From positions 1-13,036 of the forward strand of contig NZ_JBIPKI010000055.1 in assembly GCF_044068515.1 (NCBI RefSeq): a stretch of DNA of 13,036 bases, in the 5' to 3' direction. Shown in pieces: positions 1 to 6,584 of the stretch (positions within the stretch are counted from its first letter, which is position 1; each line of letters starts with the position of its first letter). The stretch comes from Desulfurivibrio sp044068515 (GTDB lineage Bacteria > Desulfobacterota > Desulfobulbia > Desulfobulbales > Desulfurivibrionaceae). The position numbers and the translations under genes are program-made. Below the pieces are notes generated by a model, which ran no database searches, had not been told where the DNA came from, and saw nothing but the letters and a program-made list of their open reading frames with translations.

Positions 1-2
1 CC

Positions 3-881
3 GACGAAGCTTACCTGGCCGCCCTGGCCGCCGGCCTGCCGCCGGGCAACGTGCTGCTGCTGCTGGCCGAAACCGCCGACAAGCGGAAGAAGCTTTACAA
101 GTTGCTGGAAAAGACGGCGGTGATCGTCGATCTCAGCGTCGATCCCGGCGGCTCGGCCCCGGCCCGCAGGGAGCGCGGCGCCCTGCTCAAGAGCCTGGTG
201 GACCAGACCCTGGCCGGTTTCAACAAAAGTCTGCGGCCCGATGCCCTGGAACTGCTGCTGGAACGGGTCGGTTTTCAGCCGGTGGCGGCGGTGATGGAGG
301 CGGAAAAGCTGGCCCTCTATGCCGGTGAGCGCTCCACCCTTACCAAGGCGGACGTCGATGCCATGGTGGGCCGGACCCGGGAAGAAGCCCTCTTCGAGTT
401 GAGCGAAGCCTACAGCGGCGGCGACCTGGCCCAGGCCCTGGCCATCATGGGCCGCCTCCTGCAGGGCGGCCTCCATCCCCTGGCCATAATTAGCGGCCTG
501 CGCAATCACGTGCGCAAGCTCATGCTGGCCCGGGCCATCCAGGACAGCGCCGACCGTCCCTGCGACCAACGGATCTCGTTCGCTCTCTTCCAGAAAAACT
601 ATCTGCCCCGGGTCCGGGAGAACTGGGAACAGCGCCCCGGAGCGACCGCCGGGGAAACCTGGCCCAGCACTTTTCCCGGCCACCCTTACGCCCTCTATCA
701 GCTTTTTCTCCAGGCCGGCCGGCTCTCCGGGGCCCGCCTGCGGGCCATGCTGGAGGATCTGCTCGAGGCCGAATACCGCCTGAAGGGTTCGGGCCTGCCG
801 GAAAGCGCCATCCTCGGCGCTTTGCTCTTTGCCGGCCGGAACCCCCGGAGCCGGGCCGAGGGAGTTGCATTTTCAAGCTGA
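3..881 (+). CDS. holA: DNA polymerase III subunit delta, 3' part (5' end outside window)
   Basis: The frame is open from the first bases, so the gene starts upstream of the window; a GTG at 51 is internal. Delta is the clamp-loader subunit that opens the beta sliding clamp during DNA replication in the cytoplasm. The visible part begins at the end of the AAA+-like region (LPPGNVLLLLAETADKRKK, a typical delta stretch before KLYK). It continues through the lid domain (EKLALYAGERSTLTKADVDAMV) and the helical collar domain (LFELSEAYSGGDLAQALAIM, then HPLAIISGLRNHVRKLMLAR). The C-terminus ends on a TGA at 879-881. The stretch with RISFALFQKNYLPRVRENW and the following GATAGETWPSTFPGHPYALY is longer than in E. 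coli delta and looks like an insertion in the collar domain. Identity rests on overall pattern recognition, not a search. Confidence 0.88.
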   Translation, partial: DEAYLAALAAGLPPGNVLLLLAETADKRKKLYKLLEKTAVIVDLSVDPGGSAPARRERGALLKSLVDQTLAGFNKSLRPDALELLLERVGFQPVAAVMEAEKLALYAGERSTLTKADVDAMVGRTREEALFELSEAYSGGDLAQALAIMGRLLQGGLHPLAIISGLRNHVRKLMLARAIQDSADRPCDQRISFALFQKNYLPRVRENWEQRPGATAGETWPSTFPGHPYALYQLFLQAGRLSGARLRAMLEDLLEAEYRLKGSGLPESAILGALLFAGRNPRSRAEGVAFSS

Positions 882-930
882 TTGATTAACATGCTGCCAT
901 AGCGGAGCCTGTCTCGGGCCCGCCCGATCC

Positions 931-948
931 GCCGGCCGCCAGGCCGGC
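931..948. other. GC-rich hairpin between holA and clpS
   Basis: GCCGGCC (931-937) and GGCCGGC (942-948) form a perfect 7-bp stem around a GCCA loop. It lies in the 96-bp gap between the holA stop and the clpS start. No T-run follows, so a standard intrinsic terminator is not shown; it could weaken read-through from holA or simply reflect high GC. Confidence 0.35.
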
Positions 949-977
949 CCGAACTCGCAAGCAGTGGCAAGGAAACG

Positions 978-1295
978 ATGAGCCCAAATTCCCAGGATCA
1001 GCAGGATCCCGGCGTAGTCACCCGCAAACGCCAGGAGGTGCGGCAGCCCCCGCTTTACAAGGTGCTGCTCCACAACGATGATTACACCACGATGGATTTC
1101 GTGGTGATGGTGCTGGAGAACGTTTTCAACCACGACCCGGCCACGGCCAACCGGATCATGATGAGCGTCCACAAGGATGGCGTCGGGGTGGCCGGCATCT
1201 ATCCCCGCGACGTGGCTGAAACCAAGTCGACCATCGTCCACAGCCTGGCCCGCAAGCACGAATATCCCCTCAAGTGTTCCCTGGAACGGGAATGA
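978..1295 (+). CDS. clpS: ATP-dependent Clp protease adaptor ClpS
   Basis: This is a 105-residue protein, the usual ClpS length. ClpS binds N-degron substrates and delivers them to ClpAP for degradation in the cytoplasm. A disordered N-terminal tail (residues 1-24, with the charged TRKRQE) precedes the core. The core shows the family pocket motif HNDDYTTMDFVV (N33, D34, D35), the helix FNHDPATANRIMMSVHKDG (with H65), and the C-terminal Y..DVAETK...H..A....YPLKC motif. The ATG at 978 has AAGGAA seven or so bases upstream (970-975). In many bacteria clpS is followed by clpA; here a histidine kinase follows after 16 bp, so ClpA must be encoded elsewhere. The two genes are probably co-transcribed. 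Confidence 0.95.
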   Translation: MSPNSQDQQDPGVVTRKRQEVRQPPLYKVLLHNDDYTTMDFVVMVLENVFNHDPATANRIMMSVHKDGVGVAGIYPRDVAETKSTIVHSLARKHEYPLKCSLERE

Positions 1296-1311
1296 GGCGG
1301 ACTGGGCGCCG

Positions 1312-2502
1312 ATGAACTCCCCGCCGCCGCCCCAGGATCAGGCCCAAGCGCCCGGAGAGGGGATGCCATCCCAGGGCCCCGGCGGGATCAACTGGTTCCC
1401 GCTGCTGGTCCTGGCGGTGGTGGCCATCGGCCTGCTCCATTATTTCACCCCCGGTCATTTACATTTCTATCACGACACCCTGCGGCGGCTCACCTATTTC
1501 CCCATTGTCCTGGGGGCTTTATGGTTCGGGCTGCGGGGCGGGCTGATCCTGGCCGGCCTTTCATCGCTGGCCTTCATTCCCCATTTGTGGCACTTTTTCG
1601 GCCAGGGACTGGAAACCTATCTCAGTGAACTGACCGAGATCGCCCTTTATCTCGCCACCGGCCTGGTGGTGGGAGTAATCGCCGACCGGGAGCGCCGCCT
1701 GCGCGACCGGTACCGCCGGCTGTCGGAAAAACTGAAGCGCTCCTACCAGCGGCTTCACCGGGAAACCACCCAGTTGCTGGCAGCGGAAACACAACTGGCC
1801 GCGGCTCAGCGCCTCTCCGCCCTGGGGCAACTCTCCGCCTCCCTGGCCCATGAAATCAAAAATCCCTTGAGTTCCATCCGGGGAACGGCGGAAATTTTTC
1901 TCGATGAATTTCCCCCCGGCCACCCACGGCGCGAGTTCGTGGAAATTCTGCTCAAGGAAACGGCCCGGCTCAACAGCACGGTGGACAAGGTCCTGGGTTA
2001 TTCCCGGGGCCGACCGGCGGCCAACGAAGAGCCGCTGGAACCCCTGGACCGCCTGCTGGCCCGGCTCGCCGCCCTGGTCGCCAATCCCCTGCGCAAAAAA
2101 AGGGTCAACTACCGGACCCACGGCCTGGAGCAGGCGGCGGACCTGGCGGTGCCGGCCAACCCGCTGGCCCAGGTGTTGCTCAACCTGCTGCTCAACGCCA
2201 TCGACGCCGTTCCCGAGGGAGGGGAAATTTCCCTGACCGTGGAAAGCCAGGGCCAGGGCTGGCGGGTGCTGGTGGCGGATAACGGCCCCGGGGTCGCGGA
2301 GGCCGACCGGGAGAAAATCTTCACCGCCTTCTATACCGCCAAGGCCGAGGGCACCGGCCTGGGCCTGCTGATCAGCCGCAAGATCGTGGAGAGCCTGGGC
2401 GGCACCCTCAGCGTGGGCGACCGCCCCGGCGGCGGCGCCGTCTTCACCGTCTCGCTGCCGGACCAACCTTTCCCGCCGGTTTTTACCGAATCCAAGCCTT
2501 GA
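1312..2502 (+). CDS. Membrane sensor histidine kinase (NtrB/ZraS-like catalytic core)
   Basis: The 396-residue protein has about four predicted membrane segments: ~27-46, ~60-78, ~79-95 and ~108-124. The loop after the first contains four histidines in twelve residues (H43, H49, H51, H54). A charged linker or coiled coil (~125-170) leads to the dimerisation/phosphotransfer helix, H-box SLAHEIKNPLSSIR with H180. The ATPase domain has the N-box NLLLNAIDA (N295), G1 DNGPG (323-327), F-box IFTAFYT and G2 GTGLGL (347-352), so it should be an active autokinase. The ATG at 1312 is chosen because upstream codons in this frame lie inside clpS and encode unrelated sequence; GAGG at 1294-1297 is a modest ribosome site. 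ATG 1363 is an alternative. No response regulator is adjacent; the nearest is the sigma54-type regulator at 4835, the probable partner. The stimulus is unknown; the histidine-rich loop allows metal sensing but does not prove it. Confidence 0.9.
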   Translation: MNSPPPPQDQAQAPGEGMPSQGPGGINWFPLLVLAVVAIGLLHYFTPGHLHFYHDTLRRLTYFPIVLGALWFGLRGGLILAGLSSLAFIPHLWHFFGQGLETYLSELTEIALYLATGLVVGVIADRERRLRDRYRRLSEKLKRSYQRLHRETTQLLAAETQLAAAQRLSALGQLSASLAHEIKNPLSSIRGTAEIFLDEFPPGHPRREFVEILLKETARLNSTVDKVLGYSRGRPAANEEPLEPLDRLLARLAALVANPLRKKRVNYRTHGLEQAADLAVPANPLAQVLLNLLLNAIDAVPEGGEISLTVESQGQGWRVLVADNGPGVAEADREKIFTAFYTAKAEGTGLGLLISRKIVESLGGTLSVGDRPGGGAVFTVSLPDQPFPPVFTESKP

Positions 2503-2535
2503 CCCCCGAACCGCTGGGGCCGGCAGCCTTGGATT
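2489..2535. terminator. Possible bidirectional hairpin between convergent genes
   Basis: AATCCAAG (2489-2496) pairs with CTTGGATT (2528-2535), and inside it CCCC (2503-2507 region) can pair with GGGG (2516-2519) on nearly the same axis. It sits exactly where the kinase (stop 2502) meets the convergent DUF2845 gene (stop 2539). There is no T-run on either side, so it is only a candidate. Confidence 0.3.
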
Positions 2536-2538
2536 GCC

Positions 2539-3120
2539 CTAGCGGCGGAAGCCGGGGCCGCCGGTTTCGATGCGGGCCACCAGGCCATCCACCAGGAACA
2601 GCACCCGGTAGAGCCGGTCCGGGCCGAAATCATACAACCACTCCTCCTCCAGGGCCATCCGGCCGGGTCCCAAGGGGTGGAAGGGGTCGAACATCAGCCA
2701 GCGCACCCGCTGGACGCGGTCAGCCGGTTGGCCGCAGCGGGCGACCAGTTCCAGGTGGGTCATGCCCCGGCGCAAGTCTTCCGGCCGGCATAATCCCGGG
2801 TAGCCGGGGGAGAAGCCATAGCCGGCGAAATTGATGGCGACCAGCCGGCCCTGGCGGAAACGGAGCTGGCGGATAAGCTCGCGGGGGCCGAGGTTGTAGT
2901 ACCAGATTTCCTCATAGGGCAGCAGGGCATGAAAGGGAATCAGCTCCAGGCGGGCCGGCATCACCAGGTCCGGTTCGCCGCAGGCGGCCAGCACCTCGTA
3001 ACGGCGATCATTCACCCCGACCAGCCGGTTGCCGCAGCGGATGGTTTCGGCCTGGGCGACCGCCGCCAAACCCTGCCAGGCGAGGCAGCACACCATTATC
3101 AAGAGCCCTGTTCTTGTCAT
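2539..3120 (-). CDS. Secreted DUF2845-family protein with two repeated modules
   Basis: The 193-residue protein starts with a signal peptide (MTRTGLLIMVCCLAWQGLAA, predicted cleavage after AQA, residues 22-24), so it is likely periplasmic. The ATG at 3120 is preferred over upstream starts because it begins the signal peptide and has AAGGG nine bases upstream (3134-3130 on the minus strand). The mature part matches the DUF2845 pattern: RCG...VG..RYEVLAACGEPD, then EIWYYNLGPR and LRFRQGRLVAI. The same pattern recurs further on: G.THLELVARCGQPADRV, then EEEWLYDFGPDRLYRVLFLVDGLVARI. It therefore looks like two tandem copies of one small module, resembling BamE/SmpA-like folds (inference). No function is known for the family. 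It follows the lipoprotein gene on the same strand after 172 bp and may be co-transcribed with it. It is unlikely to have a direct link to copper efflux. Confidence 0.8.
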   Translation of the reverse strand: MTRTGLLIMVCCLAWQGLAAVAQAETIRCGNRLVGVNDRRYEVLAACGEPDLVMPARLELIPFHALLPYEEIWYYNLGPRELIRQLRFRQGRLVAINFAGYGFSPGYPGLCRPEDLRRGMTHLELVARCGQPADRVQRVRWLMFDPFHPLGPGRMALEEEWLYDFGPDRLYRVLFLVDGLVARIETGGPGFRR

Positions 3121-3207
3121 GAAAAGACACCCTTGGCCGCGTGTAAGCGGTGATCCGGACAAACGCTCACCTTGCCCTCGCCACCAAGAGCCTCCCCGGG
3201 AGCTGCG

Positions 3208-3235
3208 GCGGAAAATGCCGAGCCGGCTTTTCCGC
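3208..3235 (-). other. Hairpin between the lipoprotein gene and the DUF2845 gene
   Basis: GCGGAAAA (3208-3215) and TTTTCCGC (3228-3235) are perfect inverted repeats. The inner bases GCCG/CGGC extend the stem past a one-base bulge. The hairpin lies in the 172-bp gap of the minus-strand gene pair. No T-tract follows in the direction of transcription, so an RNA-stability or processing element, or partial terminator, is as likely as termination. Confidence 0.4.
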
Positions 3236-3292
3236 TTGATCCAAGTCACGGCGCCGGTCAACCTCCCTCCTGCCTAATTGGCGACCGGCGGA

Positions 3293-4489
3293 CTACTCGG
3301 GCCTATAAGGCTGGCGGGGGGTTTTGAAATCAACTGGCGCACTCCAGCGGGTCACCTTGATCTCGCCGTTCAGCTCGAACCGGCTCCGGACCTGCCAGCG
3401 ATATTTGCTCTTCGGCGCCAGCGGAGTCTCCAGCGTGTGGGACGGGGAGGGAACTCCCTTCAGCCCGACGATCCATTCATAGGAACCCGACTTCTGGTCC
3501 AACCGGAAAACGCGAAGTTCGTAGCTCACGTTTTCAATCGACCGCTCACCAATCCAGGCCTGGTCCTCCGGCCGGGGAAAGGGCTCCCAGGCTAGAGCCG
3601 GCTGCAGCGAAGCTTTTTTGGAGCGGCCGAACCGGCCTGGCGACAAGATGGGAACCAGGCTGATGCCATCGTGGGGCGGCGGCAGGGAAAGAAACAGGTC
3701 GTCAACGATCCCGGCGGCCAACTCCTCGACTCCCCGGCCATAGGCCAGGCGCAACAACCTGGCGTCATCGGCGCACCAGGCGCTGAATTTCCGGGATTCA
3801 CTGCTGTAGGCGTAACGTTTTTCAAAGAGAAGCACGTCCCCCTCAGCCTTTAACAACCGGGCCCGGGATAACAAATAGAGCGCCACTGGAGCGTTGATTC
3901 CCCCGCTCTCTTTGGAGCCCGCTTCAAGAACCGCCACCTCCAGCACCGTATCCGCCGCCGGTCTCTCCGCCCCGGCCGGGGTCCCGGTTTCAGCGGGCAA
4001 ACCCGGGGAATCCCCGCCCAAAGAGACAATATCGCGACCCGCTTCTGCAGCGGCGATTTCCACCACCCGCCGCTGCAGGGCCTGCTGAAGCCCCAGGGCG
4101 GCAAGCGCATTTTTTGCCTCGACCTCGGCTGCCTCGACGACCTTTCGGGGCTCGGCGGAAATCGCCCCGCTGACCGCACCCACCGCCACGAAGGGCGGCA
4201 GTAAAAGCAGCGCCAAAGGATCACTGCTATGGGTGCTATCTAAAAAGACCAGGGTTGCTATCCCGGCCCCCCGGCCGGCTCCGGCCAATCTGCCCCGGGC
4301 ATAGCCGGCAAAAACGATTTCTGGTTCGATCTCAGCCGCCGCCACTCCCACCGTGCCCAACTCGGCGGGGGTTTCCCGCCAGGCCGCCGGGGGCGGGGGG
4401 GCCTTGGCAACGCAGCCCGATCCCCAAAGGCCCAGCAACGCCGCCAACAGCCAGAGATAAACGATTTGCCTGCCTGCCCTGATCTTCAT
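3293..4489 (-). CDS. Uncharacterised lipoprotein with C-terminal FnIII-like region
   Basis: This is a 398-residue protein. The start at 4489 is chosen because it begins a signal sequence (MKIRAGRQIVYLWLLAALLG) and has GGGAGGGG just upstream on the minus strand; a longer frame reaching 4564 would bury the signal. A cysteine at residue 26 (WGSGC) suggests lipidation, although the residue at -3 is Gly rather than the usual Leu. It is followed by a proline-rich spacer (KAPPPPAAW). A Gly/Ala-rich hydrophobic stretch (~59-112, with GRGAGIATLVF and LLLLPPFVAVGAVSGAI) could insert into or associate with a membrane. A middle region holds ADTVLEVAVLEAG and a 'YLLSRARLLKAEGDVLLFEKR' -type strand pattern. 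The final ~100 residues (LQPALAWEPFP..., YELRVFRL, YRWQVRSRFELNGE...RWSAPVDFKT) resemble a fibronectin type III-like fold. I do not recognise the family. It is divergent from the response regulator and probably heads a transcript that includes the DUF2845 gene. Confidence 0.72.
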   Translation of the reverse strand: MKIRAGRQIVYLWLLAALLGLWGSGCVAKAPPPPAAWRETPAELGTVGVAAAEIEPEIVFAGYARGRLAGAGRGAGIATLVFLDSTHSSDPLALLLLPPFVAVGAVSGAISAEPRKVVEAAEVEAKNALAALGLQQALQRRVVEIAAAEAGRDIVSLGGDSPGLPAETGTPAGAERPAADTVLEVAVLEAGSKESGGINAPVALYLLSRARLLKAEGDVLLFEKRYAYSSESRKFSAWCADDARLLRLAYGRGVEELAAGIVDDLFLSLPPPHDGISLVPILSPGRFGRSKKASLQPALAWEPFPRPEDQAWIGERSIENVSYELRVFRLDQKSGSYEWIVGLKGVPSPSHTLETPLAPKSKYRWQVRSRFELNGEIKVTRWSAPVDFKTPRQPYRPE

Positions 4490-4834
4490 CGGCCATTCCC
4501 CTCCCCCGGCGTCAGCCTGCGTCTTTGCCAGTTCAATTCTCGTCCTTGCCGCGGGCTCTGTCAATAAATTATCAGTCCGCCAAATTTACCTTAAATCAGC
4601 GACTCCGGCCTGCGGCGGCCCCGGCGGCGAGCGGTTTGGCAAAGTCCCCGACCCGCTTCGCGACCGCTGGCCGTCGCTGGTACCATCTGGCAGAAAAAAC
4701 CTTGCCAAATCTGCCCTTTTGCGAAAAGCTGACGGACAACGGCCAGGCTTGCCGGGGCAAAACCGCCGCGGCCACACCAGGCCGTTTACAGAACCGGGCC
4801 TTAATCGCCCCCGCCAAGAGGAACCCGACCGCTC
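4490..4834. other. Divergent intergenic region, lipoprotein gene / response regulator gene
   Basis: This 345-bp gap between divergent genes carries a sigma70-like promoter for the minus strand (4536-4564). It also holds an AT-rich patch (4559-4600) in an otherwise GC-rich window and an 8-bp inverted repeat TTTGGCAA (4635-4642)/TTGCCAAA (4702-4709) with a 59-bp spacer. I see no convincing -24/-12 sigma54 element on either strand and no clear sigma70 promoter for the regulator. No small gene or structured RNA is recognisable. Confidence 0.5.
4536..4564 (-). promoter_or_regulatory. Sigma70-type promoter for the lipoprotein gene
   Basis: On the minus strand a perfect -35 TTGACA (4564-4559) is followed after exactly 17 bp by GAGAAT (4541-4536), a 4/6 match to the -10 consensus. 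Transcription would start near 4529, giving a leader of about 40 nt before the ATG at 4489. Confidence 0.55.
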
Positions 4835-6181
4835 ATGGCCGACCTGCTTTTACTGATTGATGATGACGAGAGCCTGCGCCGGGTGACCGGCCACAACCTG
4901 GAGGGGGCCGGGTTTGCCGTCCGGCTGGCCGCCTCCGGCCGCCAGGGCCTGGAGCTGTTCAAGGCCGAGAACTTTGACCTGGTGATCACCGATATCCAGC
5001 TTGGCGACCTGGACGGCCTGGCCGTGCTGGCCGCCATCAAGGCACAGGCCCCGGAAACCCCGGTGATCGTGATCACCGCCTTCGGCTCCATCGATCTGGC
5101 GGTGCGGGCCATGCAGGAAGGGGCCTTCACCTTCATCACCAAGCCATTTGACCGGGAAACCCTGCGCCTGGCCTGCCGCAAGGCCCTGGAAATGCGCAAC
5201 CTCAAGGTCCGCAACCGGGACCTGGCCGCCGAGGTGGACCGGCTCAGCGGCGCCGAAGGGATGGAAACCGCCAACCCGGCCATGGCCGAACTGCTGGCGA
5301 TGGCCCGGCGGGCCGCCGACAGCGAAGCCTCGGTGCTGATCACCGGCGAATCCGGCACCGGCAAGGAGGTGCTGGCCCGCCTGCTCCACCGCCACAGTCC
5401 CCGCCGGGAAGGACCGCTGGTGGCGGTGAACTGCGCCGCCATTCCCCCCACCCTGCTGGAAAGCGAACTCTTCGGCCATGTCCGCGGGGCCTTCACCGGG
5501 GCGGTGGCCAACCGCCGGGGCCGTTTTCAAAGCGCGGCCGGCGGCACCATTTTCCTGGATGAAATCGGGGAGTTGCCTCCGGAGCTGCAGGCCAAGCTGC
5601 TGCGGGTGATCCAGGAGAGGGAGGTGGAGCCGGTGGGCTCCGACCGGCGGGAAAAGATCGATGTCCGCCTGATCGCCGCCACCAATCGCGATATCCAGGC
5701 CGAAATCGCCGCCGGCCGCTTCCGGGAAGATCTTTTTTACCGCCTGGGGGTGATTCTGCTCGAGATTCCCCCCCTGCGCCAGCGGCGCGAGGATATCCCG
5801 GCCCTGGTCGACCATTTCCTGAAGCGGATCGGCGCCCCGGCCGAAGTCCGCTTCAGCCCGGCAGCCCTGGCCCGGCTGGCCGACTATCCCTGGCCCGGCA
5901 ATATCCGCGAGCTGGGCAACCTGGTGGAGCGCTCGGTCATTCTCCGGCGCGGGACCGAGATCGGCCCCGCCGACCTGCAATTGCCCGCCCCCGCCGGGGC
6001 GGCCGACTCCGCCTGGCTGCCCGAACTGCCGCCCGATGGTCTTTCCCTGGAGGAAGTGGAAAAGGAGCTGATCAGGAAAGCCCTGGCCCGCAGCGGCGGC
6101 AACCGCTCCCAGGCGGCCCGCCTGCTCCGCCTCCCCCGCCACGTCCTGATCTACCGCCTGGAAAAATTCGACCTCAACTGA
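4835..6181 (+). CDS. Sigma54-dependent NtrC-family response regulator
   Basis: The 448-residue protein has the three standard NtrC domains. The receiver domain (1-~120) has the acidic triad D9-D11, phosphoacceptor D53 (VITDIQ), T81 and K103 (ITKPF). The AAA+ sigma54-interaction domain (~143-375) has Walker A GESGTGKE (171-178), the sigma54-contacting loop GAFTGA (218-223), Walker B GGTIFLDEIG (D242, E243), the sensor/arginine-finger region RFREDLFYRL, and PWPGNIREL. A Fis-type helix-turn-helix (GNRSQAARLL, then RHVLIYRLEKF, ~422-445) ends the protein. All catalytic residues are intact, so it should activate sigma54 promoters as an ATPase. The ATG at 4835 has AAGAGGA upstream (4816-4822). The closest sigma54-type promoter is that of the efflux operon immediately downstream, making it the likely target. 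The kinase at 1312 is the likely phosphodonor. It resembles ZraR/AtoC/HydG-type regulators; the exact orthologue is not resolved. Confidence 0.96.
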   Translation: MADLLLLIDDDESLRRVTGHNLEGAGFAVRLAASGRQGLELFKAENFDLVITDIQLGDLDGLAVLAAIKAQAPETPVIVITAFGSIDLAVRAMQEGAFTFITKPFDRETLRLACRKALEMRNLKVRNRDLAAEVDRLSGAEGMETANPAMAELLAMARRAADSEASVLITGESGTGKEVLARLLHRHSPRREGPLVAVNCAAIPPTLLESELFGHVRGAFTGAVANRRGRFQSAAGGTIFLDEIGELPPELQAKLLRVIQEREVEPVGSDRREKIDVRLIAATNRDIQAEIAAGRFREDLFYRLGVILLEIPPLRQRREDIPALVDHFLKRIGAPAEVRFSPAALARLADYPWPGNIRELGNLVERSVILRRGTEIGPADLQLPAPAGAADSAWLPELPPDGLSLEEVEKELIRKALARSGGNRSQAARLLRLPRHVLIYRLEKFDLN

Positions 6182-6253
6182 CCGGCCGAGCGGCTCCAGC
6201 GTCCTGCCCCCACCTCCCCCTCATTTTTTTTAACTATCCAGCTCACCTGCGGA

Positions 6254-6361
6254 GTAACTGTTCAGCAGTACCCCATCTTGCGGTAAGCAGATCGGCGTAG
6301 CGTACACCGGGTACTCAAGCCGATCTGATCGCCGCAAGATGGGGTGCTGCTGAACAGTTAC
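6254..6361 (+). mobile_element. MITE-like palindromic element, copy 1
   Basis: This 108-bp near-perfect palindrome is centred at 6307.5. The outer arms (6254-6283 and 6332-6361, 30 nt, starting GTAACTGTTCAGCAG) differ at one position, which would be a G-U pair in RNA. Inner arms CAGATCGGC (6288-6296) and GCCGATCTG (6319-6327) share the same axis, with a short GTAC-rich centre. It is about 80% identical and in the same orientation as copy 2. Flanking 8-mers (6246-6253, 6362-6369) do not match, so any target duplication has been lost. It has no coding capacity and is most likely a non-autonomous transposable element. A long regulatory or REP-like palindrome is the alternative. Confidence 0.7.
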
Positions 6362-6368
6362 CATTTTT

Positions 6369-6406
6369 TGGAGAATATTCTTCAATGCACTGAAGAATAT
6401 TCTCCA
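6369..6406. promoter_or_regulatory. Inverted repeat, candidate upstream activator site for the NtrC-type regulator
   Basis: TGGAGAATATTCTTCA (6369-6384) and its exact reverse complement (6391-6406) flank a 6-nt spacer. Each arm contains the self-palindrome GAATATTC (6373-6380 and 6395-6402), with centres 22 bp apart, about two helical turns. That arrangement suits two dimers on one DNA face. It lies about 143 bp upstream of the start predicted from the sigma54 element, the usual distance for an NtrC-family enhancer. No T-run follows, so a terminator is unlikely. Confidence 0.6.
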
Positions 6407-6460
6407 TTTCTCCCTACGCTCCTGCTGGGGGCCGGCCCGGGTCTTCCGCTCTTTCAGGCT

Positions 6461-6490
6461 AATATCAACGATTATTCAATCCGATATACA
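6461..6490. promoter_or_regulatory. AT-rich patch, weak IHF-like site
   Basis: TATCAA at 6463-6468 followed by TTA at 6472-6474 matches the IHF consensus WATCAA-N4-TTR except that the spacer is 3 rather than 4. It lies between the candidate activator site and the -24/-12 promoter, where IHF often bends DNA in sigma54 systems. A sigma70 -10-like TATACA occurs at about 6484-6489 but has no good -35. Confidence 0.28.
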
Positions 6491-6504
6491 ATTCACCCGC
6501 CATT

Positions 6505-6520
6505 CGGCATGCTTATTGCT
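6505..6520 (+). promoter_or_regulatory. Sigma54 (-24/-12) promoter of the copper efflux operon
   Basis: CGGCATGCTTATTGCT places GG (6506-6507) exactly 10 bp before GC (6518-6519), the invariant sigma54 spacing. Compared with TGGCACG-N4-TTGCW it differs at two positions (C for the first T, T for the second C). Transcription would start near 6531, leaving a ~54-nt leader before the tolC-like ATG. An NtrC-family activator gene lies directly upstream. Confidence 0.68.
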
Positions 6521-6584
6521 CTTCCTTCCGTCGCCCGGCGCCTGCATCCCGGATCCGCGCCCTCGAACCAAGGAGCTTTAAGCC

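Larger units (their letters stand above)
6182..6584. other. Intergenic control region of the efflux operon
   Basis: The 403-bp gap holds, in order: a T-run at 6224-6231 without a good preceding hairpin; a 108-bp palindromic mobile element (6254-6361); a perfect 16-bp inverted repeat (6369-6406); an AT-rich, weakly IHF-like patch (6461-6490); a sigma54 -24/-12 element (6505-6520); and the AAGGAG ribosome site (6570-6575) of the tolC-like gene. No protein-coding gene is supported here. Confidence 0.7.

Noticed and set aside
4850..6142. 430-codon open frame on the minus strand opposite the response regulator
   Set aside because: Antisense shadow of a gene with all NtrC-family motifs intact; composition rich in G, Q and H, and no domain recognisable.
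6182..6231. Intrinsic terminator of the response regulator gene ending in the T-run 6224-6231
   Set aside because: Only a weak 4-bp stem is found upstream, well separated from the T-run by a C-rich unstructured stretch.
6222..6369. CATTTTTT direct repeat (6222-6229 and 6362-6369) as a target duplication of copy 1
   Set aside because: The left copy is 24 bp away from the terminal GTAAC and both are T-runs, so a chance match is more likely.
6369..6406. Inverted repeat as a Rho-independent terminator
   Set aside because: The stem is AT-rich, the T-run precedes rather than follows it, and it sits upstream of a promoter-like element.
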